Part shown: one piece after another, positions 35,176 through 46,850 of the stretch
Numbering within the stretch: position 1 is the first letter of the stretch
How the letters are laid out: every line of letters begins with the position of its first letter
From: Chrysoporthe austroafricana
Taxonomy: Eukaryota > Ascomycota > Sordariomycetes > Diaporthales > Cryphonectriaceae
NCBI GenBank assembly: GCA_001051155.2
Contig: JYIP02000005.1
Location: 3,782,001 to 3,846,000 of the forward strand
Direction of reading: 5' to 3'
Length of the DNA: 64,000 nt
Made by a program: the position numbers and the translations under genes
Notes under the pieces: generated by a model
Databases searched by the model: none
What the model saw: only the letters and a program-made list of their open reading frames with translations
Told to the model about the DNA's origin: nothing

Positions 35176-38100
35176 ATGGCCTCATCTGAGTCGTCCGAAC
35201 TCTGTTCCCCCGCTGGTTCGGTACTCGTCACTCGACTGCCAGAAGATGCCAGACCTATTCCCTTCCCCTTCTTTCCTGACTTCACCAGCTTCGAGACCGC
35301 CATCGAACATGGCCCTGAACGCCTTGAGGATGGTCCAGACTTGCCGTTTGCACACAGTCCACCGAAAAATGATACCGACGACTGGATCCACTGGGACACA
35401 CTCGATCCTGCGCTTATGCGGTTCACATTGAACGACACCGACTCCCCCAACTTCCATAAAACTGGGGGCCGACCAGAAAACCAAGCCCTTGTTGAGGAAG
35501 GCGTGATGGTTGGCGAAGAGCTTGTTCAGGTGCCAAATGGAGCGCCGTTTCACAAATGGATGAGAACGTTGCGTCGACGCGCTGGTCGCCGACAATTTAC
35601 TTCCACGATAGACGAAAGACTGTTCAGGTCATCCTCTCTGGGCGCCTTACGTCAGGAAGCCAGCACCAGCAGGACAAGCAGTCATCACCGTCAGTCATCC
35701 TCAGGATCCTCCTTCGGTTTCGTCGAGGCAGTCAAGACAGCCAGCGTGAGCCTTGCGAGTGGAAGCGTCTTTACCCGGTCGAGACGTAATAGTGTGCGGT
35801 CTTCTCGAACCCAGACGCAGACCGATCGCAGCAGCAGAGCGTCGATGTCTAGTCACAGGTGTTCTGAGGACAGCAACTGCCTGGATAAGCCACGGGTTCT
35901 GGATAAGGTGGCTGTAGAGCGTTCACTACAGAGACGGCGCATCTTGGAGGAGCTGATCAACACAGAGGAAGGCTACATTGGAGACGTTCGATTTTTGATG
36001 AATGCCAGTGTTCTATATTTCCACCGTTGCGTTCAAGTTGCTGACTTCGGCCTCAGGTCTACGTCACTATTCTCGTCTCCCTCCCCACTATGCCTCAAGG
36101 CCTTCGGTCTTCGATAAACCGAAACCTGGCAGATATCGTCGACTTGCATGAAGAGCTCCTGGGAGAGTTGCACCGAACTGTCCCACACTCCGAATACACG
36201 CAGCTAGACCTAAGTTCTAGGTCGAATCATCGTGGCCATGGTCACCGGCGCATCCGAAGCCTTAATGCGGTCCCAGAGGATGACGAGGGCATGTCCTGGT
36301 TAGAAACTGTGCCGGGCATGCTCGCCGAGCCGGATGTCGCTGCAGATGTTGCGAAGGCGTTCACTAACAAGGTCAGCCCATCGAACATATTCTGTTACAA
36401 CCTTCGGCTGACCATCTCGCAGATGAATCGTTTCTTCGTATATGAAGAGTATGGGGCCAAATATGAGCTGATGATCAAAGACATCGGAGCAGTCCATCGA
36501 ACTATGCCTCAGTGGGAGACATACCAAAGGGGTCTGGAAACGCTGGCATCGTCGGTCGAATCCAGTAGTAATCACGGTGATAAGTCGAAGAAGTCTCTCA
36601 CCATCACAGATTTGCTTGTCAAGCCTATCCAACGGGTCTGCAAGTACCCGCTGCTCTTTGCTGAGTTGTTGAAGTATACACCTGTGGCCGATTCTCCGTA
36701 CGCACATATGGAAATCGAGAACACCCTTGTCCGGTTGAGGGAGGCGACATCGCAGATCAACCTCGCCACGGACGACGCGCGGGTAAAAGCTGTGCTCGAG
36801 AAGACATGGCTGCTACAAGACCGGCTTGTCTTCCCAGACTCGAAACTTGATGCCGCTTCGAAGAACCGTATTCGCTCATTCGGACACATTCAGCTCTGTG
36901 GCGTGCTCCATGCATGCTGGCAGTCCACCGACGGAGTACAAGGGCAGTATTTGGTGACTCTTCTCTACAAGGAATGGCTGTGCCTAGCCTCAGCAAGCAG
37001 GGTTGACCAGATCTACACTCTGCAAGCCTGTATCCCGCTGAGCCAGGTCAAAGTCGAAGCAGCGGATAATGGACGAGGTAGGATGTTTGCCCTCTCGACT
37101 ACGACGATGCCTCTAACCCAAAATGCAGGCCTGCAATGCCACACAACACCCTTCACTTGGAAAATAGTGTTCGAATGCAACTGTCAGCTCTACGAGATGA
37201 TGCTGACGGCATGCACGCCCAAAGAAGAGGACGAGTGGCGATCGCGCCTCGAACTTGGCTCGATCCTCAAAGCACAAGAACAGGATAGTTCGGACCTCTA
37301 CAGCTCCGTCTTCTTGAACATCAGGACCCTCGGCACCGTCTTTGGAAAGCAAGGTGAGCCCTAAGCTTCCCTTCCAGAGTATACCCAGCTATTAATTCGT
37401 TAAAGGCTCTATTGCTCGCAAAATATCCATACACCGAGCAACTACCGTCAGTCCCAAATCGCCCATATGCAACGTCATTGTCAGAAATACGAGCGTTGAG
37501 AAAGACGCACTATCTTCTGCCAATGCGACCATCAACCGCTCCCAGTCTCTCCTCGCGACTAAAGGCCGCGTACCGGTGCTGGCGCCATCACGGGCGGACA
37601 GAGCCAGGCTGGAGGCACTACTTTCGGACGTTTGGACTCATGAGATCCTGCCCTTTCCAGGTATGACGGCTCGGGCGCGGAACGAGCACCTTATTCGCAC
37701 GTCGGCGCACTCTATGATGCGTAAGCTGAGTGTTACGAGCATCGCCAGCACGTTTACCAAGCGTTCTACCAGCCTCGCCAGCGTTACTAGGGGAGGCAGT
37801 GACGAGGAGTCAACAGAGGAGGACGGGGCTTTTGCAATAGCTACTCCGACAGCTCCCACCGAGATGGGACCAGCGCCGCCTGTGGATGTGCATCTCGACG
37901 GTGGAGCCTCAAGTAAATCCCGCCTATCCATCATCGAAGATGATTCCGACCGCACGCCCTCTACCATCCGTGCCAGTGGCGCCATCCAGCCGGCAAGCAC
38001 CACCGGTAGCGTAGAGAAGTCGCGGAGCCCCCGCCGGCGGATGCGCATCACAAAGAGCCCGAGCGCTTGGCAGCTTGGGGGGCAGGCGTTCGGCCTAACC

Positions 38101-38442
38101 TCGTCCTCGGTCTCACCATCGCCATCAAAGCCCACGGCCGCTGCACTACGCGCGAGAGCCGCCAACGGGCCGCAGCTCAAACGCCGGTCCTCGCTGCTGT
38201 CAAGGAAGTCAGTAAGATCGGTATGCTCTGCCATGGATGGTGGTAGCAGGTGCATGAACACAAAACATACGGGAGATCATCCGGATCCGGGTGATGGCCA
38301 TCTCCAGAAGCGTCCATCATCGACTTTCTCAATGCCGCGGAAATCAACCTCGCCGAACAAGTTGTCGGTGAATAGGCGGTCGAGGGTGGACATATTGCGC
38401 CGCGGAACGGTTGCTCAGGGACTTCGGGAACTCTTTCGATAG
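35176..38442 (+). CDS. DH-PH Rho-family guanine-nucleotide exchange factor
   Basis: Five exons: 35176-36009, 36057-36371, 36423-37077, 37129-37353 and 37406-38442, giving about 1,021 aa. Residues 1-250 are Ser-rich and disordered. The DH domain starts at RRRILEELINTEEGYI, continues across intron 1, and includes MNRFFVYEEYGAKYE and the conserved LLVKPIQRVCKYPLLF. A PH-like region (RGLQCHTTPFTWKIVFEC) and a long Ser/Arg-rich tail follow. Introns 2 and 3 are each 51 nt, so retaining them would not break the frame; conservation shows they are introns. The intron 1 donor (AGT|GTTCTA) is weak and its exact base uncertain. It should load GTP on a Rho/Cdc42-type GTPase in polarity or wall signalling; the target is unknown. 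Confidence 0.88.
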
Positions 38443-39018
38443 CCCTGGGGTGTGATCTATTTGAGTTGGTCGAGCTGATAGCTTTCATTTCTTTCTTTTC
38501 TTTCGGTCTTGATTCAGGAGGTTCCGTTCGGACTTTGTACGGCGCAGCATATTCATGGTCACTATACCCATTCTCTTATGTCACGGTCTCTGTCTCGGAG
38601 TCAGGGGCGGCGGGTTGGCATAGGGTCCAGCAACACCCTCGCGGGGTCGCATTCTTTTGTTTCTGTACGTTTTATACATGGCCTACTCAAGGTTCCTCGT
38701 AGAAAGCAAGCGAGGTGCAATTCCACTGGAGTATGCGCACACCTTGAGACTATTCCGGCGCCCCTGCGCAGCGCAGGCGTCGTTGGCATGCATGTTTGTC
38801 CTCTGTTCGGGTGGAGACCATCAAGGCTACATCTAGTAGGTGGTCACGAGCTGCTTAATACGCGCATCGCCTGGTCTTACTGCCATTTTTCTGAAGCTTG
38901 GTGCAGATCCTAGCATCATCCAGACGAGGCTGGGACGACCTGCCCTTCATGTGCAGCGGCTGACGAGCTTCCTCGCCCAGAGCTACCCCTGTCCCCGCGG
39001 CCGATGCACTCTGATGCT

Positions 39019-39053
39019 ATGGTAGTGCCACTGTACCATGGCGTGCATGGTAC
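39019..39053. repeat. Overlapping inverted repeats upstream of the Rtc3 gene
   Basis: ATGGTA (39019-39024) can pair with TACCAT (39034-39039). GTACCATG (39033-39040) can pair with CATGGTAC (39046-39053) over a 5-base loop. The two hairpins share the TACCAT arm and so exclude each other. Confidence 0.8.
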
Positions 39054-39305
39054 GGTACAGTGACGTAGGGATGCGCCGTGGAAGCTTCCCGCTGTGACGA
39101 ACGCAGGTACTGTGTACTAAGCACGGCACCACAGGCAGGGGCTGCCCCACGTTAAGCAACCTTGGAAGCTCTCACAGCGGCGGGGTCACCCTATTTACTG
39201 GGTACCATTGCAGGCATGCAGGCATGCTACGGGCGGGCTGCCCCGCCAGCGCAAAGCCCGCCTGCTTGTATGACGTAGAGTCACGAGCTGTCCGTACCTC
39301 CTCCC

Positions 39306-39311
39306 TTATAA
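39306..39311 (+). promoter_or_regulatory. TATA-like box of the Rtc3 gene
   Basis: TTATAA lies 179 bases before the ATG. It is followed by a C/A-rich leader without ATGs close to the start, a typical fungal core-promoter layout. Assigned by position only. Confidence 0.35.
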
Positions 39312-39489
39312 GCGTCGTGTTCCTGAGAGGCCAGACCGAGCTGCTGACCTCTCCATTCCTGAACCTCAGACAAGCACTATTGAGCGACAAACAAGAAGCA
39401 ACTGACGAGAGAAGAGCACCCCAACTTTCACACCACAAGCACAATCCTTCAAACCACCCAAACACCACACTCAACCCCCCACAGTCAAG

Positions 39490-40048
39490 ATGAAGGGCGC
39501 CTCCGAGCAGACCAAGATCCACTACAAGGGTGACGAGACCCAGGAGGACTTCGTCATCTTCGTGGACGACGTCAACGAGTACGAGACCTACGTCAAGGGC
39601 CTGAAGGACAAGAACGTCGCCAAGCCCGCCCTGTCACACTTCATCTCCTCCTTCAAGATCTTCATCACCCACAAGTGAGTAGCCGCCCCCCAGCCTGACG
39701 AGCACCCTGCACGGCCGGTGGCTGACGGGCGGTGCGTGTGACAGGCAAGGCGCACAAGGCAAGCTGGATGCTGCCTCCAAGCAGGAGCTCGAGAACGAGT
39801 TCGGCACGTCCGTCGACGAGGAGGTGATCGACAAGATCCTGGCCAAGGGTGAGAAGGTCACCATCAAGGTGAGTACCGGAATTCCGACTTAAGCATCCCT
39901 CCCCTCCAGCATCCCCCACTCCCCTGACCACAACGACTCTGTATGTGTTTTGCACTGGAGGATGTGAGGACTGATACCCCCCACACAACAGATGCCCGAG
40001 CGCCAGGGTCCCAAGAACGACTCCAATGGCCCCCTCGCCGCCCACTAA
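39490..40048 (+). CDS. rtc3: Rtc3/Hgt1-like small protein with SBDS-type fold
   Basis: Three exons, 39490-39674, 39745-39868 and 39992-40048, giving 121 aa. The protein consists almost entirely of an SBDS N-terminal-type domain: a beta-rich start (IHYKGDETQEDFVIFVDD), a helix, then KQGAQGKLDAASK and a conserved ELENEFGTSVDEEVIDKILAKGE segment. This matches the Rtc3 (YHR087W) family from memory. Yeast Rtc3 is stress-induced and linked to RNA metabolism and telomere-capping phenotypes; the mechanism is not settled. The promoter has an STRE-like AGGGG and a TATA-like element, consistent with stress control, but this is inference. The ATG lies in a good context (GTCAAGATGA). Confidence 0.92.
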
Positions 40049-41415
40049 GGTGGCTGCGGATGATCGATACCCATTTGACTTCACCGTCTAGGAATTTTGG
40101 GAGGGACTTGGGATGGTTGACAGCACACTTGGCGTTCAGTGTCACGAGGTTAATGAAACGCGTGATGGATGGAACCGGGGTTCAGGGAGGCCTCTATCAT
40201 CATCCTGTGGTGACTTGAGAGCTCCTGTTCCCCGGGCGGCCCGTGTGAGCCGACATGGCTGTGGGAGTGCACCTGACGACGCACATCGTCGCGGATAGGT
40301 AGCATAAGAATGACCAATCCATTCGCCCATCTTCTGCCCAGATCGTAATCGAAGTATACGTAGATCTTTTCTAGACTCCTTGAGATGCACTGCATAGTCA
40401 TCAATATCAGCACGTAGTGATGGCATATCACAGTACGGCCTCAGTGAGAGACTAGTGGTCGTTTCAATCAACTCCCGTTATTCAGCAATTACCCGTTTGA
40501 ATTCGTTTCTGAATCACATTTCAGTTTCTCAAAACGATTTCAACGATAATAGTTACACAACAGGCGCTACCCTGCTTCATTACCCCTCGTTTTGTCCGTT
40601 CCATCTCAGCCAGTTGACCAGACCCTGCTACTCTGGGTACTGCTGCCGGGTCTCACTAGGGAATCTCCTTCCAGGAAGAGAAATACCATGAGTGTTCTCT
40701 TCCCTGCTGATGACCCATCCTCTGCTCGTATATACCCCAACGTATCGTCCGAGTGACCACGGCCCCGTCAGCAATTTTCCGCGGGGCCGGAGTCGTGGTG
40801 AGGGCTGCCACGTGACCTCGTAGGAGGTCTAGCTCGCGGCCGATCCCCGTTCTTTGCCCAGAGTTCAAACTTCCAGTCGTGGTCCGCGGATCCGCGGCTG
40901 GGGCAGTCCGGTTGCCGCATGCGCCGGGCGGGGGTCTCATTAGGGAGCACACATAGACTCCAACGGAGTCCCATCGGTTCAAACGCAGTCGAAAACTGTT
41001 GAGGCTCTCGATCGGGGTGGCGGCTCGGAGGGGAGATCATTGTTGAAGAGTCGCTGGCTCAGGAGACTGAGTCGACATTGTTAGCAAAATGTCGATACTT
41101 GCCACCCCTTCAGGTAGACACCTGTGGATGAGCACTGGTTATAGCAGCTTGTCTTCACTGACCGGACCGGCGATGTCTTCCTTGGCCTCGACGAACAGCG
41201 TGACGAGAAATGATAGTGCAGTCTCGATCCCATCCGGGGAAGACGCAACCTGGCAGACTCGTTGGAACTTCAGGCATAGATCGTACCGATAGGTGCATCA
41301 ACGGTATATGGAAGTCAAGGAGAGACATGAAGTCAGGGAAGAATTCAACTCTAGCACACCGAGTCCCTTGAACTCGGCCATGCTACACACCCCGATAACA
41401 GGAGCGGCTGATTGA
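40049..41415. other. Convergent spacer between Rtc3 and the PTH11-like gene
   Basis: No gene is recognised. The two 3' ends face each other. Open frames around 40656-41040 overlap and show no family similarity. Confidence 0.45.
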
Positions 41416-43056
41416 TCAGGCTGACGAAGATTTCCCGTACATCACCGCGACTGTCTTCGTCTGCAATATCCCCTTGTCACTCCCAGCCTCGTCTATCGCC
41501 CCGCTGAACTCACAAGACTCATCGTCGTTCGACCACCCCGCTTCAACGTTGGTTTGAGTCCTGACGTTGACCGAGAACAATTCAAGTTCGTCACGTGCGC
41601 GAGGGCACGAATCTCTGCGTCGTTTGCTCTTCCTGTCGGATGCAACCCCAGGGCCGATCTTGGGAGTGTTGCCGGAATCCCTTGGCTCGCCACTAGCATA
41701 ACCCATAATACTCGGTGCAACGTGGTAGAGAAAGCGGCGCAGAGTCGTGGTCGATGCGCAGACTATGACGAGGTTTGCCTCAATTATACTGTGAGATGCG
41801 CATATTAGCTCGATTGGCTCCCAGCGATGGACCTTTCATCGGAGTTGCAGCTACTCACGCGCATATACTGGGCTGTCCGATAGCCCATGTCTCATCGGGG
41901 TTCCCCAGCAGAGAGGGTAGATATACACATCGTACTATAGAAGTCACCAAGGTCCTTCATAAGGCTCGGCTTGTCAGCTCGCCGGCCAAGATACGAGCTG
42001 TAGGGCAAAACTCGCTAGGGTAACGTACCCGGATGCGAAAACAAGAATGACCAAGAACCCGACCTTCTGGATCCTCGGCATGTTCAGACCCATGATTAGC
42101 GGAATCGGCATGACCATGAGTATGGCGTCGGTGAGTATATTCGCAACGGCGGTTGCGAAATAGAGAGCCACGACGTCAATGCAGTGGCCCTCTGACGCCG
42201 GGACCGTGAGGTCCCAGCTCTTCTTGACTGGCGTGCACGAGAAGACCATAAGGAACACGAGGACAACAGTGTGCAAGATCACAAGCACGAGCGAGACCTG
42301 TGTCGCTCTTCGGAACCACCCAAACGGCGAGAGGCGGAAGCAGACGGTGAGAAGGGAGAGCTTAGCAAAACTGCCACAGAGGACGTAGATCCATGGGCCC
42401 AGCCAAGACAGCTGTGTAGAGAACCACCTCGGTCAGCGCCGACCGGGCAGGACATCCGTTGCCATCGCAGTAGAACTGAACATACCCAGAGGAAGGTCTT
42501 GTACTTCGCAATAGGAAGTTCCCACCCGTGGACGCCCTCTATAGCCTCGGCGAACTCGTCTGTTTCGACAGTCAGCCGCACCGAACCTTGCTTCAAGACT
42601 CTCCAGAGCTGTACGTACATATAAGGATACATTGTGTTACTTCGGATGTAACCTAACATATTGCTGTTAATCGGTGCAGGAAGAGTCTATCCATGGCATA
42701 TTGGGTACCGGTCTGTCGGGAATGCTTTCGAGCGAGTCGCTGATTGAGCTTACCCAGGAGACTAAGATGAAGACTAGGCAGAGAAGATACGGTCAGCAAA
42801 CCTGTCCACGGCATATTCCGTGGCCTGAGAAAGCGTTTGAAGGACCCATACAATCTTCTTTTTGCAAGCCATTTCCCAGGAATAATTTAGTATACAACCT
42901 CTGGCCCAGGAGCAATAAGGCCAGGAAGTTGCCGATCCCAAAGGCCCAGTATGCGGCGTGGTCTCCATTTCTTTGTGGATGCTCCAGATTGACAACATAT
43001 CCGGGAGGGGCAGGCAGCAGAACCTCAACGCCGTCGACTGTCGGATATACCGACAT
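41416..43056 (-). CDS. PTH11-like rhodopsin-domain integral membrane protein
   Basis: Six minus-strand exons: 43056-42852, 42773-42754, 42608-42486, 42411-42012, 41934-41859 and 41788-41416, giving 398 aa with all phases consistent. The N-terminus has the family signature (VEVLLPAPPGYVVNLEHPQRN). About seven hydrophobic helices follow, with landmarks GQRLYTKLFL, GVHGWELP, FAKLSLLTVCFRLSP, CTPVKKSWD, GHCID, ANILTDAILMVMPIPLI, NPDETW and IIEANLVIVCAS. The cytosolic tail is polar. Exon 2 is only 20 nt, and the donor of intron 4 was chosen to keep the conserved frame, so these details are less certain. The family includes PTH11 of Magnaporthe, a surface-sensing receptor, but most members are uncharacterised and ligands are unknown. 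There is no clear CFEM domain. Confidence 0.86.
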
Positions 43057-44285
43057 GGCGAAGTGATCAATACAATCCGGGAGGGAGTAACAGAGAAAAG
43101 CTGCGTGGGAGACCTCGTGAGGGCAATGTCAGAGCCAATACAAGAACTACTAGAGCAGACGGCTAGAAAATGATGGTTATGACGTGTCACAGCAAGTCTT
43201 CAATTTGCACGATTTCATTCTCTAAACGAGATACGATGAATAGTGTCTCAGGGTAGAACCATAGGCGAGCCCGGCTCTCACCCGGACCCCTTCACAGCGG
43301 CCAGGCCTAGTAGAGAAGCATCATGGTGTAAGAGACAAATTGGAAAAACCGACTTCAGGCCACCCATGACACTGACTTGATCCTTCGTGTAACAAGTCAT
43401 TGTTCGTGGGAGCTTAGTGTCACGATCATGCTCGGTACCATGAGCTCATTGTCCCCCTTGTCTTTCTGTGAGCAGGTCGCCGGCGTGCATCGCCTATTTT
43501 TGTGCTATACGATATGAGGAGCCTGGGCGCCCTGTCGGCTAGAGGCATTTCTCGAGCACAAGGGTAAGTGAATACACCGCCAGCGAGCCAGGGCCCCGTA
43601 CACAGACATCACCGAAGTATTCAACTATTCCGATGCGGTGAACCTGGGTAGCTGACGCATCGCCCAGGGGTCACTGCCACGACGTGGATGAGGCGACGTA
43701 TGGGAAGCCAGCCCGGCCTCCCGGGCCATGCGTCCCAGGGCGCCGGGTCGGATCAATAGACAGAAGAGCACCGGCAAGGGCTCGTACGCATCATTTGATG
43801 GATACCGCCACCGGACCTATGCCCGTTGTCGGACGGAGCGGGTGTTCGGCTATGACATGCCGCTCTTATACCCGGCAGGATGCTGCATTGCTGCATATTG
43901 TACCGACCTAGGCGTAGGAATCCTCGGCATCATTAGCGAAACCTTCCCGAACCCTAGTGAACAGGCCAATTATTCTGTCAAATTCATTCTCATGGAAGGC
44001 GGGGAGAAGGCGAAGGATGCAGGCTAGAGACGTACCAACCATCTCGCCTCTACCGGTGTGGACCAAGGCTTGTCCTGTAGCTGGATTAGGAAGCGATGTA
44101 CCCTAATATATATAAAGCAATTTGGAAGCCCCCCGAAAAACAAATGCATCCCCAAGGGGCTCGTGATGAGTGGCCTTTGAGGCTGTTGTGATCCAGGTAC
44201 CGAACGGAATCCCTTCAGTTCAGCTCGTCACTTACTGCGGTGCGAGACTTTCGCTTACGAGGATCCCCCGTAAGCCACATTCGCC
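43057..44285. other. Divergent spacer between the PTH11-like and FAD oxidoreductase genes
   Basis: A shared promoter region of about 1.2 kb. An open frame at 43728-44027 has no recognisable family and no supporting context, so no gene is called. Confidence 0.45.
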
Positions 44286-46220
44286 ATGCTTGTGCCTGCG
44301 GTGCTCGCGGCCCTGATCTGGCCAGTGGTCGCATCCTCGAGCAACTCGTCCGACGCAATCAAGGGCATGCAATGTGTGCGTTCCCATCGTATTATCTCAC
44401 TGGGCTAAATTCGCTAATGGCTGTGGATACGTCAGTGCCATGCATTGTCTCAGACATCTCTGGAAGTGATCTTCGCCAACACGACGGGCTACGAAGCCCG
44501 GATAGATCACATTTGGTCTGTAGACGCTGCTCTGCCGCCGTCCTGTTTCGTCTTGCCCATCACTAGCAAAGACACATCTCTGGTGGTGCAGACACTCACC
44601 GAGTATCAATGTCCCTTTGGTATTGTGAGCGGGGGCCACTCAGACTATTCTGGCTCAAGCAGTATTGAGAATGGTGTGACTATTGACTTTGGTGAGCATT
44701 TTCCGAATCTACGATAGCAAAAAGTCAAACCCGCCTAGCCCTCACAGCCGCCATGAGACGCTGACTCTCGTTACACTATCGAAGGGTATATGAACACAAC
44801 CACATACGACGATGAGCGGAAAGTGGCCACTATCCAGCCCGGAGCCACATGGCAATCGGTCTATGAGGTTCTCACCCCCTTGGGCGTCACTGTCGCGGGC
44901 GGGCGTGCTGGAGGAATCGGTGCCGCAGGATTCATCACCGGAGGCGGGAACTCTTTTTTCTCGACGTCTCACGGGTGGGCTTGTGATAACATTCAAAATT
45001 TCGAGGTCGTCTTGGGTAACGGGAGCATCATCGACGCTAATGTTGACGAGCATAATGATCTCTGGCAGGCCCTGAAGGGCGGTTCAGGCAATTTTGGCCT
45101 AGTCACCCAGTTCAACATGTCTGTGATTGCTTTTCCGGACCCGGCGGTGCCAGATATCTGGGGGTATGTCTTGGCCTTCGTCCGAAGTTCTTTGTCAGCG
45201 ACCCGATGCTAAAATCAAGGACCAAATCAGTGGCATCGCTTATTACAACCTTAGTTCCACGGACGAAGTTATAGATGCTTACGTCAACTTTGTGGAAATC
45301 AACGAAGAGGACAAGAACAGCTCGACAATGCTCTATTGGGTCTATGAATATTCTGGTAAGCCAATACTCTAGACTAATGATTGACCGAGAAAGCTAACTT
45401 CACCTGCGCAGCCGACGAGACGCTTCTGCAAGTCGCCATGGACAACACGCTCAATGTGGAGTATCCATCCATTTATGACGGCTATTTGAATATCTCGGGC
45501 ATGACGTCGAATACACTTCGGTCTGCGCTGATCACTAATATCACTGCTGAGTTCGACGCAGGCCAGCCCTCTGGGCTCTCGTAAGCGACATTTAATTTCA
45601 AGAGTACATAACCTGCCGGTATGGAATCACTAACAGATCGTTGCCAGAGACATATGGATCACCGGATCCTATGCAAACGACCCGTTAGGTCTTCCATTCC
45701 TTACTATCGACCCAAAGCCAATAACAAATACATTCTGACAAGATTCATTAGGCGAGTCATCAAGTTCGCTAGCCAGAAGCACGAAGAATTGATCGCTGGA
45801 AAGCTGGCCTCCATCGTGAGCGACGATAGTGAGCTCGTCTCTCTGTGCTCTTTCTTCCCGCTCACGCAGGCGATGATCGAGCACGGCAACCAGAACGGTG
45901 GAAACTCCATGGGCCTGGAAGAGGTATCTCAGGGGAAGAACGGCTCGATCTTTCTGGCTAGCCTCGCCATCAACGGCGATGACAACAGAGCCAAAGCCTT
46001 CCCGCTCGTGAAGCAGCTCGTGGAGGAAGTAGATGAATACGCTACCTCGCTGGGACTCAATTGGGGCTGGAGATTTCTGAACTATGCTTACGGCTATCAG
46101 GACCCCATCGCAACGTACGGCGAGTCGGCCCAGGAGAAGATTCGAAACGCTTCTGCAAGGTACGACCCGGCACAGGTTTTCCAACAGCTAAGACAAACGG
46201 GACACAAGATACTTTCATAA
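44286..46220 (+). CDS. Secreted BBE-type FAD-linked oxidoreductase
   Basis: Seven exons: 44286-44375, 44436-44691, 44785-45163, 45231-45355, 45412-45580, 45648-45683 and 45743-46220, giving 510 aa. Residues 1-17 form a signal peptide (MLVPAVLAALIWPVVAS). The FAD_binding_4 (PCMH) domain contains GIVSGGHSDYSG with His about 98, the expected covalent flavin attachment site. Further on are GGRAGGIG, GFITGGGNSFF and ALKGGSGNFGLVT. The C-terminus has the BBE-type ending LNYAYGYQDPIATYG. Intron 3 must end at 45230 (ATCAG|T); ignoring it makes the gene look frameshifted. Such enzymes oxidise sugars, alkaloids or secondary metabolites with O2; the substrate is unknown. It is divergent from the PTH11-like gene and converges with the HET gene. 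Confidence 0.93.
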
Positions 46221-46850
46221 CATTGTCTTTTCTCCGAGGTCTCGGAATGAACAGATTCAAGAGTCATAGGCAGAGGAAGATGTTTGGCTAGAGCTTATGA
46301 GTTCTAAGATCATGCGAGTGTCTCAAAGCTGGAAATGCATGCCTAGGTATTCTTATACCGTACACTATATTGAACAGAACAATTCTACAAGATACCTCAG
46401 ATCTTGGTTTCCATTGTCACTTTGAAGCGAGTCCATATTTTGGAGTTCCGGCCTCTGGGTTGTTGCAGGACCAAAGTCTGAGTACTTAGATAGCTTCCAG
46501 AACTATTCTACATCAACCCGACTAAGAATGCATCACCTAAGTGACAATCGAGTTCAGAAAGTTGACGTCAACTCAAAATTTCGACTGTGCATTCGATTTT
46601 CCTCATTCTTCTTCATTGTGTCTCTTCTTTTACTTTGTCGTGATCCTCTGAGCAAGTCTCGTTGCGTAAGTATAATTATGCAGTAATCACAGCAAAGTAG
46701 CAAAAGCTATCACAAGGCTATAAGACATCAGAACGGAATACGACTTGTAATTAGTATAGACGGTGGCAATAAGAAATGCTGAGAGAAAAGAAAAAAGCAA
46801 AAGACCAGGGATCCATTCTCCTCTTCTCTCCGCACCATGGTATGACAAAA
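46221..46850. other. AT-rich convergent spacer between the FAD oxidoreductase and HET genes
   Basis: About 630 bases with 3' UTR character (A/T-rich, several TATA- and AATAA-like stretches). No gene is seen. Confidence 0.5.

Larger units (their letters stand above)
38443..39489. other. Spacer between the RhoGEF and Rtc3 genes
   Basis: The 3' region of the RhoGEF gene and the promoter of the Rtc3-like gene. Overlapping hairpins near 39019-39058 and a TATA-like box are listed separately. One AGGGG (STRE-like) site is at 39137-39141. Confidence 0.5.

Noticed and set aside
43728..44027. Short open frame in the PTH11/oxidase spacer
   Set aside because: No family resemblance. It lies in a promoter region and a different frame over the same bases is also open.
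45121..45240. Frameshift making the FAD oxidase a pseudogene
   Set aside because: A canonical 67-nt intron (45164-45230) restores the frame and a conserved family junction.
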